64,000 nt of DNA from Treponema sp. (GTDB lineage Bacteria > Spirochaetota > Spirochaetia > Treponematales > Breznakiellaceae), in contig WRLF01000012.1 of assembly GCA_009777735.1 (NCBI GenBank), forward strand, positions 27,504 to 91,503, in the 5' to 3' direction. Below the pieces are notes generated by a model. That model was not told where the DNA came from. It searched no databases and worked only from the letters and a program-made list of their open reading frames with translations. Positions 17,630 to 25,332 of the stretch are shown piece after piece (the stretch's first letter is position 1; each line of letters opens with the position of its first letter). Position numbers and translations under genes: made by a program.

Positions 17630-20446
17630 CTATAAATCACGTAAATACGATTCGATCTTGCCGGTACGGGCAAGCCCTTCTTCCAGTTTTGTTTTTTCTG
17701 CGGCAACCAGTTCCGGCGGCGCGTTTTTTACAAATTGATCGTTTGCCAGCTTTGTTTGCAGACTCCGGATATAGGCGCGGTCACGATCAAGGTCTTTTTC
17801 AAATTTACGTTTTAGCGCTGTTATGTCAACAGCTTCGGCAATAAAAACAAAAACCTCAAAACCGGAACCTGCCATTCCTATGGAACCGGGCGGCCGGCCA
17901 TTCGCTGCGTCAGCCGTAATTTCCAGTTCCCCAATTCCCGCAAGGAGTTTTACGAGCCCTTCGTTTTGCTTTAGCACCTGTTCCTGCTCACCGTCCAATC
18001 TGACCAGAACACGAAGCTTTTTATCCTGGGTAATGGTACACTCGGCGCGGAGGGTCCGTATCAAACGGACAAATTCCCGGAGGAAGGCAAAATGACGTAT
18101 TTCATCGGAGGAGTTGCGCCGCTCGTCAAACTCCGGATAGGGAGCGGTGATCAGCAGCCCTTCAGTGTTGGGCAGTTTGCTGTATATTTCCTCGGTAACA
18201 AAGGGCAATAGCGGATGTAACAACCTAAGAGATTCCGCCAGCACATCAAGCAGTACCGTAGTTGCGCGGTTTTTTTCCGCTGCATTTACCGCAGAATCCT
18301 CACCTGTTTTCATGGACAGCTTTGTAGCTTCAACATACCAGTCGCAAAAATCATTCCAGAAATATTCATAAGCGGTAAGGGCTGCGTCATTGTAGCGGTA
18401 CGATAGGAACGCATCTTTCATTGCCTGCGCCGCGTTGTTCAGCCGCGAATAGATCCATTTGTCAACCGGAAGCAAATCGGGGTTGTTCACCAATTCCCTG
18501 CCTTCCAGATTCATCAAAATATAGCGGCTGGCATTCCAGACTTTATTGGCAAATCGTGAACCCATTTTGAATGATTCCCTGTCAACAAGCACGTCTTGTC
18601 CCTGAGCGCACATAAACGCAAGGGTAAACTTCAATGCGTCTCCGCCGAATTCATCCACCAGTTCCAGCGGGTCAAGCCCATTGCCCAGGCTTTTGCTCAT
18701 TTTACGTCCCTGTTTGTCCCGTACCAGCCCATGAATGTAGATGTCCCTGAACGGTGCCTTGCCGGTAAACTCAAGCCCCGCCATTATCATCCGCGCCACC
18801 CAGAAAAAGATTATGTCGTAAGCGGTAATGAGCGCCGTAGTGGGATAAAACCGATCAAGATCGGGGACTGGGGACCGGGGACCGGGGACCGGGGATTGAG
18901 GGCTGGGAGTAGAGGACGGGGGCGTTGCGGGGGTGTCCCCCGCTGAGGGGGGTAGCGAAAAAGCCGAAGGCTTTGAAGCGAGGGGGGAGACTTCCCCCCC
19001 TTCTCTGATCCCTGATCCCTGATCCCCGATCCCCGATCCCCAACCAAGAGTGCTAAACGGCCATAGCCAGCTTGAGAACCAGGTGTCCAATACGTCGGGG
19101 TCTTGCTCAATGTTTACCGATCCGCAGTGGGAGCAGGCGGAAATGTCGCTGCGTGATACAGAGATTTTTCCGCAGTCTGCACAATCCCATGCGGGGATTC
19201 TGTGTCCCCACCAGAGCTGGCGGCTGACGCACCAATCACGGATATTTTCCAGCCAGTGCCGGTAAGTATGTTCCCATTTGCGGGGGTAAAAAATTATTTC
19301 TCCGTTCCGCCAGCAGGCTAAAGCTTTTTCCGCCAAAGGCTGCATCCTGACAAACCATTGTTTGGAAAGGAACGGCTCGATAATGGTACGGCAGCGGTAA
19401 CAATGCCCCACCGCATGGTTGATGGGTTCTTCCTTAATGTACCAGCCGCCTGCCTTGAGATCTTCAAGCACTGCGGCACGGGCTTTTTTTACCGTCAGCC
19501 CCCGGTATTTTTCGGGAACTTCGCTGTTAAGGGTGCCGTCGGGGTTGAGGATGTTGAGTACGGGAAGATCGTGCCGCTGTGCCACTTCCCAGTCGTTGGG
19601 GTCGTGGGCAGGAGTGATCTTCACCACGCCGGTTCCGAAAGCCCGGTCAACATAGGTGTCACACACTACGGGGATCTCCCGTCCGGCAAGGGGCAGCTTG
19701 ACCGATTTTCCAATAAGATTTGCATACCGTTCGTCTTCCGGGTGAACCGCCACAGCGGTGTCACCAAGTAATGTTTCGGGCCGGGTGGTGGCAAGTTCAA
19801 TAAAGCCATCCTCTTCAGTATGATAATACCGCAGGTGGTACATCCTGCCCGACATATCTTCGTGTTCAACTTCATCATCAGAAAGGGCTGTGCTGCAGGA
19901 TGTACACCAGTTTACCAGATAATTTCCCTTGTACAGCAAATCCCGCTCGTACAGGGTGACAAATACTTCCCGCACGGCATGGGCAAGTCCCTCGTCCAGC
20001 GTAAAGCGCTCGCGGTCCCAGTCAACGCTTGCTCCGATTCGGGCAAGCTGCTCGACAATAATGGCATGATGTTCGTTTTTGACTTTCCAGGTTTCATCGA
20101 GGAATTTATCCCTGCCCAGTTCGTGGCGGCTCTTTCCCTGCTCCTTCAGCTTGCGTTCCACCACATTCTGCGTGGCAATCCCCGCATGATCGGTGCCTGG
20201 CACCCACAGGGTGGGCACGCCGCGCATCCTGTGGTAACGGACAATAATATCCTGGAGGCTGTTGTTCAGCCCGTGTCCCAGGTGCAGTACGCCGGTAACA
20301 TTGGGCGGAGGTATAGTTATTACATAAGGTTTTCCGTCACATTTTGCCGATTCAGGTTTAAACGCGCCTTGTTCTTTCCAGGCGGTATAAATCCTGGTTT
20401 CAAAAGTTTTTGGGTCATACGCTTTTGCAAGTTCAATTGCCTTCAT
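17630..20446 (-). CDS. valS: Valyl-tRNA synthetase with a 59-residue repeat-derived insertion
   Basis: 938 aa from ATG 20444-20446 (MKAIELAKAYDPKTFETRIY). The track start lies 69 codons upstream, but a promoter within that extension would place the transcript start at this ATG. Catalytic motif PPNVTGVLHLGHGL, a CxxC zinc ribbon (DCADCGK and CSHCGS), the editing domain, KMSKSLGNG, the anticodon domain and the C-terminal coiled-coil arm (KRKFEKDLDRDRAYIRSL) are all present. Between FSTLGW and DLDRFYP, where relatives have a few residues, lie 59 extra residues rich in Gly, Pro and Ser. They are encoded by a palindromic repeat element (separate entry). The frame is kept, and the site is a surface loop before the KMSKS half, so the enzyme is probably active. 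Confidence 0.96.
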   Translation of the reverse strand: MKAIELAKAYDPKTFETRIYTAWKEQGAFKPESAKCDGKPYVITIPPPNVTGVLHLGHGLNNSLQDIIVRYHRMRGVPTLWVPGTDHAGIATQNVVERKLKEQGKSRHELGRDKFLDETWKVKNEHHAIIVEQLARIGASVDWDRERFTLDEGLAHAVREVFVTLYERDLLYKGNYLVNWCTSCSTALSDDEVEHEDMSGRMYHLRYYHTEEDGFIELATTRPETLLGDTAVAVHPEDERYANLIGKSVKLPLAGREIPVVCDTYVDRAFGTGVVKITPAHDPNDWEVAQRHDLPVLNILNPDGTLNSEVPEKYRGLTVKKARAAVLEDLKAGGWYIKEEPINHAVGHCYRCRTIIEPFLSKQWFVRMQPLAEKALACWRNGEIIFYPRKWEHTYRHWLENIRDWCVSRQLWWGHRIPAWDCADCGKISVSRSDISACSHCGSVNIEQDPDVLDTWFSSWLWPFSTLGWGSGIGDQGSGIREGGEVSPLASKPSAFSLPPSAGDTPATPPSSTPSPQSPVPGPRSPVPDLDRFYPTTALITAYDIIFFWVARMIMAGLEFTGKAPFRDIYIHGLVRDKQGRKMSKSLGNGLDPLELVDEFGGDALKFTLAFMCAQGQDVLVDRESFKMGSRFANKVWNASRYILMNLEGRELVNNPDLLPVDKWIYSRLNNAAQAMKDAFLSYRYNDAALTAYEYFWNDFCDWYVEATKLSMKTGEDSAVNAAEKNRATTVLLDVLAESLRLLHPLLPFVTEEIYSKLPNTEGLLITAPYPEFDERRNSSDEIRHFAFLREFVRLIRTLRAECTITQDKKLRVLVRLDGEQEQVLKQNEGLVKLLAGIGELEITADAANGRPPGSIGMAGSGFEVFVFIAEAVDITALKRKFEKDLDRDRAYIRSLQTKLANDQFVKNAPPELVAAEKTKLEEGLARTGKIESYLRDL
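18863..19039 (-). repeat. In-frame palindromic heptamer element inside valS
   Basis: 177 bp, a multiple of three, replacing a short loop in ValRS. On the coding strand it opens with five heptamers (three GGGGATC, two AGGGATC) and closes with five (AATCCCC, three GGTCCCC, AGTCCCC). The arms can pair as RNA over 35 positions using U-G wobbles; the same positions on the opposite strand give C-A mismatches. Between the arms are three small hairpins: GGGGGG/CCCCCC around AAGTCT, AAAGCC/GGCTTT around TTC, and GCGGGGG/CCCCCGC around ACA. It resembles in principle the palindromic elements of Rickettsia that insert in frame into genes, but the sequence is different. No other copy is in this window. 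Confidence 0.85.
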
Positions 20447-20452
20447 GTCTAA

Positions 20453-20481
20453 AATATAGCTATTTTTTACAAAGGATTCAA
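20453..20481 (-). promoter_or_regulatory. Promoter for valS, leaderless arrangement
   Basis: On the minus strand TTGAAT, 17 bases, TATATT. The -10 box ends 6 bases before ATG 20446. Transcription would start at or next to the ATG, and no Shine-Dalgarno is present before it. Confidence 0.65.
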
Positions 20482-20509
20482 TGAACTCTAGCTCCATGCC
20501 TGTTTTTCC

Positions 20510-20518
20510 TGATATAAT
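20510..20518 (+). promoter_or_regulatory. Extended -10 promoter for the flavodoxin-like gene
   Basis: TGATATAAT is a perfect extended -10. It lies 18 bases before ATG 20537 and just ahead of the AGGAG site, giving a very short leader. No good -35 is visible, as is usual with extended -10 promoters. Confidence 0.6.
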
Positions 20519-20536
20519 GACAATCAGGAGAAAAAC

Positions 20537-21010
20537 ATGAAAACAGCAGTAGTATTTTATTCCCTTGACGGGAACTGTGCCTTTGTTGCAAAAGAGCTTA
20601 TTGCTCTGCTTGATGCCGATTTGATCCGGCTGCATACGGCAGATGAAAAACAACGGAAAGGCCTTACTAAAGGTATTTGGGGATTCAAGCTGATGTTCTC
20701 AAAGAAAAATCCCCCGCTTAAACCGTATAGTTTCAATCCGGCGGCTTATGACATGGTTATTATCGGAGCGCCTGTTTGGGCTGCCTCTCCTGCACCGCCG
20801 GTACGAACTTTTCTTTCCGAAGCCGAAATAACCGGAAAAAAAATCGCCCTCTTTGTCACCCATGCCGGCGGTAAGGGAAAAGCCCTGGAGAAGTTCCGGG
20901 AAATGCTTGCCGGGAATACGATTATTGCCGAAGCGGACTTCAACGGCCCTGCCAAGAACAGCGAAGATGCTAAACGGCAAATTGGCGATTGGGTGAAAGG
21001 GTTTAATTAA
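20537..21010 (+). CDS. Flavodoxin-like protein
   Basis: 157 aa. The flavodoxin fold is shown by the N-terminal strand and phosphate-binding loop region KTAVVFYSLDGNCAFVAKEL, the strand YDMVIIGAPVWAASPAPPVRTFL, and GKKIALFVTHAGGKGKALE. It probably binds FMN and acts as an electron carrier or small NAD(P)H:quinone-type reductase; the partner is not evident. The loop has SLDGN in place of the canonical S/T-rich T/SxTGxT, so FMN binding is likely but modified. It is divergent from valS, with an AGGAG site. Confidence 0.75.
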   Translation: MKTAVVFYSLDGNCAFVAKELIALLDADLIRLHTADEKQRKGLTKGIWGFKLMFSKKNPPLKPYSFNPAAYDMVIIGAPVWAASPAPPVRTFLSEAEITGKKIALFVTHAGGKGKALEKFREMLAGNTIIAEADFNGPAKNSEDAKRQIGDWVKGFN

Positions 21011-21044
21011 AAACCGGTAATATTTCAAATATTGCAATATCTTA

Positions 21045-21073
21045 TTGACTCACATCGAAAATAGTGCTATATT
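21045..21073 (+). promoter_or_regulatory. Promoter for the half-hsdS gene, leaderless arrangement
   Basis: TTGACT, 17 bases, TATATT. The -10 box ends 6 bases before ATG 21080, predicting a transcript that starts at the ATG. It rules out the upstream TTG 21074 used in the ORF track. Confidence 0.7.
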
Positions 21074-21079
21074 TTGTAT

Positions 21080-21664
21080 ATGGCAGTATTTCGCTTAGGC
21101 GATATTTCTACAATTCAAACAGGTCTTATCCTGGCACGGAAAAGGTCAGGTAGTAACTGTGGGCATATTTACAAGCAGCTTACTTTAAAATCTCTGGGGG
21201 ATAATACTATCGATCCAGAAGCCGTTACGTTTTTTTATACTGAAGAACTTCTGCAAAATGAATATCTCACCAGGGCAGGAACTATCGTGATGAAACTATC
21301 CGCTCCCTTTCACCCGACAATTATTACACAAGAAACAGAAGGTTATCTCATCCCTTCCCAGATGGTAAGTATCAAACCGAAAAAGTCGGCTTTGGTGGAA
21401 TACCTGCGTTTTTATTTATCTCAAGATTTTGTTGCTGAACATTTACTGGCACATTATGTCTGCATAGCACAAAAATCCATAACGGTTGAGTTATTATCCA
21501 ATTTGGAGATCAGGCTTCCATCCCTCAAAAATCAACAACGAATGTGCGAATACTATCAAAACTATCGTCATCTCTGCCGGTTGAGGGAAAAGCTGGAAAT
21601 AGAAGAAAAAACCATGATGCAGTATGTTTTTTCGGTATTGAGTAAGGGCAAGGAGTTACCATAA
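21080..21664 (+). CDS. Half-length type I restriction specificity (HsdS-like) protein
   Basis: 194 aa from ATG 21080. It has one target-recognition-domain-like unit (RLGDISTIQTGLILARK at the start, AGTIVMKLSAPFHPTII in the middle, LSNLEIRLPSLKNQQRM before the end) and one C-terminal helix (YYQNYRHLCRLREKLEIEEKTMM). A normal HsdS has two such units; a complete one is encoded at 25329. Half-S proteins can dimerise to replace a full S subunit, so this may be a second specificity, a decoy, or a module with the next gene. The stop overlaps the next start as TAATG, so translation is coupled. Confidence 0.75.
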   Translation: MAVFRLGDISTIQTGLILARKRSGSNCGHIYKQLTLKSLGDNTIDPEAVTFFYTEELLQNEYLTRAGTIVMKLSAPFHPTIITQETEGYLIPSQMVSIKPKKSALVEYLRFYLSQDFVAEHLLAHYVCIAQKSITVELLSNLEIRLPSLKNQQRMCEYYQNYRHLCRLREKLEIEEKTMMQYVFSVLSKGKELP

Positions 21665-23112
21665 TGAAACATAATGATAAAGAACTATATTATAACCGCG
21701 ATACATTGTACACAGAAGTTTGGGAATATACCACACTAAAACTGTGCAGGCAATATGGGGTTTCCCTTTCGGCGCTGGAAAACGCCTGTAAAATACTGAA
21801 TGTTCCCCGCCCTTCCACCAATTATTGGATGAAAAAAGAATTGGGGAGAGCTCCGCCGCCACCTGTATTGCCTCCATTTGATAACCCGCCGCGTCTGCCC
21901 ATCCGTCTGCGAAAGATAAAGGAAGATACTAATCCATTGCCCGATAAAAAACCCCAGTCAAAGAAGCCAGAGACAAAACCCAAGCCAAACAAAAAACAAG
22001 CGAAGATAGAACAAGTCGTTTTACCAGTTGAAGCAGACAGTGAAAACGAACCCATACAAAAAACAACCAAAAGCAGGAAAACACCATTTTTCAAATGGAA
22101 AGATATCGTCCCCCAAGAGGGGGTAGAATTACCGCAGGCTTTTGAAGATGCTGTCAGGCTTATAGAAAAGGAAACCTTGCCGGAAATGGCAATAACCATA
22201 CCTCAAAGAACCGAAGATGAACATACCTTAATAAAAAACACCCGTTTTGCTCTTGAAAAAAAGATGAATAATCATAAAGTCTTCTCTTCAACGAATACAT
22301 ATGGGCGGATTCGATTTTATGGAAAAGATCTTTTTTATATTGATGTGGGAAAAAATTCTGTACAACGGGCATTGAGTATTCTTCAGGCTCTCTGTGATGC
22401 CTTTGAAAAGCGGGGCTTTGATATTGTAAGTGAATGGAATGAAAACAGCAGGGATGGCTATAATTATGTAGTAATAATGGGAGAAAAAATCGCTTTTTCA
22501 ATTACGGAAAGTTCTAAAAAAGTACAGATAGAAAAAAATGAAAAGCATACTTATTTAGACTATGAACATATTCTGACAGGAAGATTAACATTGCAAAATG
22601 TACATCCTCCATATAAAACAGGAGGTCAATACCGGTGGAACGATACAAATTATTCTACTTTGGAAGAAAAATTGAATGATTTTGTTGCAGGATGCATATT
22701 TGCTTCCGCCTGGGAGAAAGAAAATGAAGCACAGAGAAAAAAAAGAGAAGAAGAGTGGAAGCAACGGGAGGCAATAAGAAAAGAAAATGAACGGCTTGCG
22801 CGGATTGAAAAACAGCGAATAGAAAATTTTAAAAAAGCTACCGAATATTGGGAACACTATCAGAGCATGAAGGCGTTTTTGGCAATGGTTAGGAAATCCT
22901 ATAGAAAATCAGCAAATAAGAATAATGACACGGCACGATGGATACAATGGGCCAGAGAATATTTAACAAAATACAAGTCCAAGTGTGAAAATTTGGTGCG
23001 GTATGAGGTCGAAGAATATAAAGAAGAAACAAGAAGTTTCGTTCAAACATATAATATACCACAGGAAGAACCGTATAACTACTGGAAAAAACCCTGGTAT
23101 CTAAAGCGATAA
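21664..23112 (+). CDS. Unknown protein with N-terminal HTH-like and coiled-coil regions
   Basis: 482 aa. Residues about 8-55 (TLYTEVWEYTTLKLCRQYGVSLSALENACKILNVPRPSTNYW) look like a sequence-specific HTH seen at the start of several mobile-element proteins. Residues 60-130 are Pro- and Lys-rich and probably disordered. Residues 150-340 form a mixed domain I do not recognise (NTYGRIRFYGKDLFYIDV). Residues 350-400 are a charged coiled coil. There is no catalytic motif I can name. It is coupled to the half-hsdS by TAATG and lies 20 bp before hsdM, which places it in the restriction operon. Possible roles are a regulator or an effector that works with the half-S. Confidence 0.6.
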   Translation: MKHNDKELYYNRDTLYTEVWEYTTLKLCRQYGVSLSALENACKILNVPRPSTNYWMKKELGRAPPPPVLPPFDNPPRLPIRLRKIKEDTNPLPDKKPQSKKPETKPKPNKKQAKIEQVVLPVEADSENEPIQKTTKSRKTPFFKWKDIVPQEGVELPQAFEDAVRLIEKETLPEMAITIPQRTEDEHTLIKNTRFALEKKMNNHKVFSSTNTYGRIRFYGKDLFYIDVGKNSVQRALSILQALCDAFEKRGFDIVSEWNENSRDGYNYVVIMGEKIAFSITESSKKVQIEKNEKHTYLDYEHILTGRLTLQNVHPPYKTGGQYRWNDTNYSTLEEKLNDFVAGCIFASAWEKENEAQRKKREEEWKQREAIRKENERLARIEKQRIENFKKATEYWEHYQSMKAFLAMVRKSYRKSANKNNDTARWIQWAREYLTKYKSKCENLVRYEVEEYKEETRSFVQTYNIPQEEPYNYWKKPWYLKR

Positions 23113-23131
23113 AATTAAGATAGGAGTTATT

Positions 23132-24697
23132 ATGACCACCAGAAGAGACATTGAAAACGCCCTCATGCGGGGAGCAGATTCCCTGCGGGATACCCTGGAT
23201 GCGGCAAACTACAAAGATTATGTATTGCCCATAATGTTCTTTAAGTACCTGTGCGATTCCTATCTGGATGAACTGGAAAAATTAGCCAAGCAATACCCCG
23301 ATACCCAGCGTTTCAATCGACAGAAACGCTATCTTGCTTTTACAGTCGCTGAGGAAGCATCGTTTGCTAAACTGTTTGAACAGCGAAATAGCCAAAACCT
23401 GGGGCAGCTTATCAATACCACGCTGCGAAAAATTGAAGATGACAATCATCAGCAGTTAGCCGGAGTGCTTTCTGCGGTGGACTATAACAGCGAAACAAAT
23501 CTGGGAAATAGGAATCACCGCAATGCCATACTCCGGGACCTGCTTGAGGATTTTGTCAATCTTGATCTGCGGCCTTCGCAGATTGAGGTCAAAGAAAACC
23601 AAATCCCTGCCGACGTTATCGGCGATGCCTATGAGTACATGATCGGCGAATTTGCCGGCATGGCGGGGAAAAAGGCAGGTTCATTTTACACTCCGGCGGC
23701 TGTCTCGGAAATCATGGCCCGTATAATGGATGCTAAAACCGGCGAGCGTATTTACGATCCCACCTGCGGCTCAGGTTCCCTGCTTATCAAGGCGGCTAAA
23801 CGGCTGGATAAAACCAACATGACCATTTACGGCCAGGAAGTCAACGGTTCATCGGTGTCAATGGCAAAAATGAATATGTTTATTCACCAGATTAACGATG
23901 CCCAGATTGCCTGGGGTGATACGCTGGCTAATCCGCTCTTTCTTGATGCCGACGGCAACCTGATGCTTTTTGATGTCATCGTCGCCAATATGCCCTTTTC
24001 TAAAGACAAGTGGGCGGCGGGTTTTAACACCGGCGGAGAGTCTTCGGGCAAGGGCAGGAAAGAATTCAAAATGGAAGCATCCCTTGACAAGCATCATCGT
24101 TTTGACTGGTGCGTCCCGCCCGCAAGCAAGGGGGACTGGGCCTTCCTGCTTCACATGATCGCCAGCTGCGCCCCTCATGGCAGAATTGCCGCTGTCGCCC
24201 CGCACGGCGTTCTGTTTCGGGGCGGCGCCGAGGGGATTATCCGCAAACGCGTTATTGATGAAAACCTTCTGGATGCGGTCATCGGCCTGCCGGAAAATGT
24301 TTTTTTTGGAACCAGTATTCCCGCCTGCATTTTGATTTTCAGGAAAGACCGCAAGAATAAGGATGTGGTATTCATCGATGCCAGTAAAAAAGACAAAGAC
24401 GGAAAACTCCGCTACATAAAAGGTAAAAATCAGAATATCCTGGAAGAAAAGCATATCAATGCTATTGTCCAGGCCTGGCAAAAACGGAAAAACAGCAGCC
24501 GCTTTGTCCATGTTGCGTCTCTCAAGGAAATTATAACAAACGATTACAATCTCAATATTCCCCGCTATGTGGATACTTTTGAAGAAGAGGCAATCATTGA
24601 CATTGAGGAAGTCCGGCGGAATATCAAGCGGCTTAAAGGAGAAATCGCCAAAGCCGAGTCGAAAATGGACTGGTATTTGAAGGAATTGGGTTTGTGA
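23132..24697 (+). CDS. hsdM: Type I restriction-modification methyltransferase subunit
   Basis: 521 aa. An N-terminal HsdM helical domain (RGADSLRDTLDAANYKDYVLPIMFFKYL) is followed by an N6-adenine methyltransferase domain. SAM motif I is YDPTCGSGSLL (about 208-218). Catalytic motif IV is VANMPFS (about 285-291); NMPF instead of NPPF is a known variant. With HsdS it methylates adenine at the host's recognition site and protects against HsdR. AGGAG precedes the ATG. The last 4 bases overlap the next gene as GTGA. Confidence 0.95.
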   Translation: MTTRRDIENALMRGADSLRDTLDAANYKDYVLPIMFFKYLCDSYLDELEKLAKQYPDTQRFNRQKRYLAFTVAEEASFAKLFEQRNSQNLGQLINTTLRKIEDDNHQQLAGVLSAVDYNSETNLGNRNHRNAILRDLLEDFVNLDLRPSQIEVKENQIPADVIGDAYEYMIGEFAGMAGKKAGSFYTPAAVSEIMARIMDAKTGERIYDPTCGSGSLLIKAAKRLDKTNMTIYGQEVNGSSVSMAKMNMFIHQINDAQIAWGDTLANPLFLDADGNLMLFDVIVANMPFSKDKWAAGFNTGGESSGKGRKEFKMEASLDKHHRFDWCVPPASKGDWAFLLHMIASCAPHGRIAAVAPHGVLFRGGAEGIIRKRVIDENLLDAVIGLPENVFFGTSIPACILIFRKDRKNKDVVFIDASKKDKDGKLRYIKGKNQNILEEKHINAIVQAWQKRKNSSRFVHVASLKEIITNDYNLNIPRYVDTFEEEAIIDIEEVRRNIKRLKGEIAKAESKMDWYLKELGL

Positions 24698-25332
24698 ATA
24701 TTTTTATCAAGTGGATCAGAAAAAAATGGTTAGCGGTTTTGCTTAAAAAAATACATGGTGCCGAAAAAAAATGGTTTAAGCATACATTAAGCAATGCGGA
24801 ATTAAACCGGTTTATTGATGAGGCACGAAATGGGAAATCAGGAAATGCTTTAGTTGGAAAAATTTCCTGCAAGACAGTAAAGAAAATAAAATGGCTCATT
24901 GGAGCTAATATTACAAAAATTATTCTTGAAAGCTCGGCTGTTATCCATGCAGAAAAGAATGCAAGACATCAGCTCAGAAAGGATGATATTATTAAACGTA
25001 CTGAGGTAATCAATAATCCCATAAATGTGATAAAATCATCCCGAAAAAACAGAGGAAGCCCCGTTCTCTTATTTGAAGGATATATTAATGGCCCTTTAGT
25101 TTTTGTTGAGAGTGTACATGTAAAACATGGTGAATTATCTATGATTACCGCATATCGAAAAAAAGAGGCTGGGCAGGGTTCCACTGGTTTAGAAAACCCA
25201 GGAACATACGTCCGAAACGGGCTGCCTCCTACCCCAACTTTAAGTATAATTCAATCTAAAATAATGTCAACCCCTAAATTGCTGAATACATGTAATTTTG
25301 CTGTAATCTCTGCGAAAAGGATATACGCATGA
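24694..25332 (+). CDS. Putative BECR-fold (PBECR-like) nuclease inside the hsd operon
   Basis: 212 aa from GTG 24694, overlapping hsdM by 4 bp and hsdS by 4 bp (ATGA), so it is tightly coupled. The N-terminal third is basic. Residues about 75-165 fit the barnase/EndoU/colicin E5/RelE superfamily pattern found in phage-associated PBECR domains: VIHAEKNARHQ, a loop with VINNPINVI, a strand pair SPVLLFEGYINGPLVFVESV, and the closing strand GELSMITAYRKK. Such domains usually cleave RNA. A free nuclease between hsdM and hsdS is unexpected; it could act as a suicide effector when restriction fails. I cannot confirm the fold without a profile search. Confidence 0.5.
   Translation: MNIFIKWIRKKWLAVLLKKIHGAEKKWFKHTLSNAELNRFIDEARNGKSGNALVGKISCKTVKKIKWLIGANITKIILESSAVIHAEKNARHQLRKDDIIKRTEVINNPINVIKSSRKNRGSPVLLFEGYINGPLVFVESVHVKHGELSMITAYRKKEAGQGSTGLENPGTYVRNGLPPTPTLSIIQSKIMSTPKLLNTCNFAVISAKRIYA

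Noticed and set aside
18596-18946. Plus-strand ORFs across the valS repeat element
   Set aside because: They are shadows of valS; their Gly/Arg-rich ends only translate the heptamer repeats. The same holds for 18811-19110 and 18855-19043 in other minus frames.
23987-23998. NMPF in HsdM as an inactivating change
   Set aside because: NMPF is a known variant of motif IV among type I methyltransferases, and the rest of the gene is intact.
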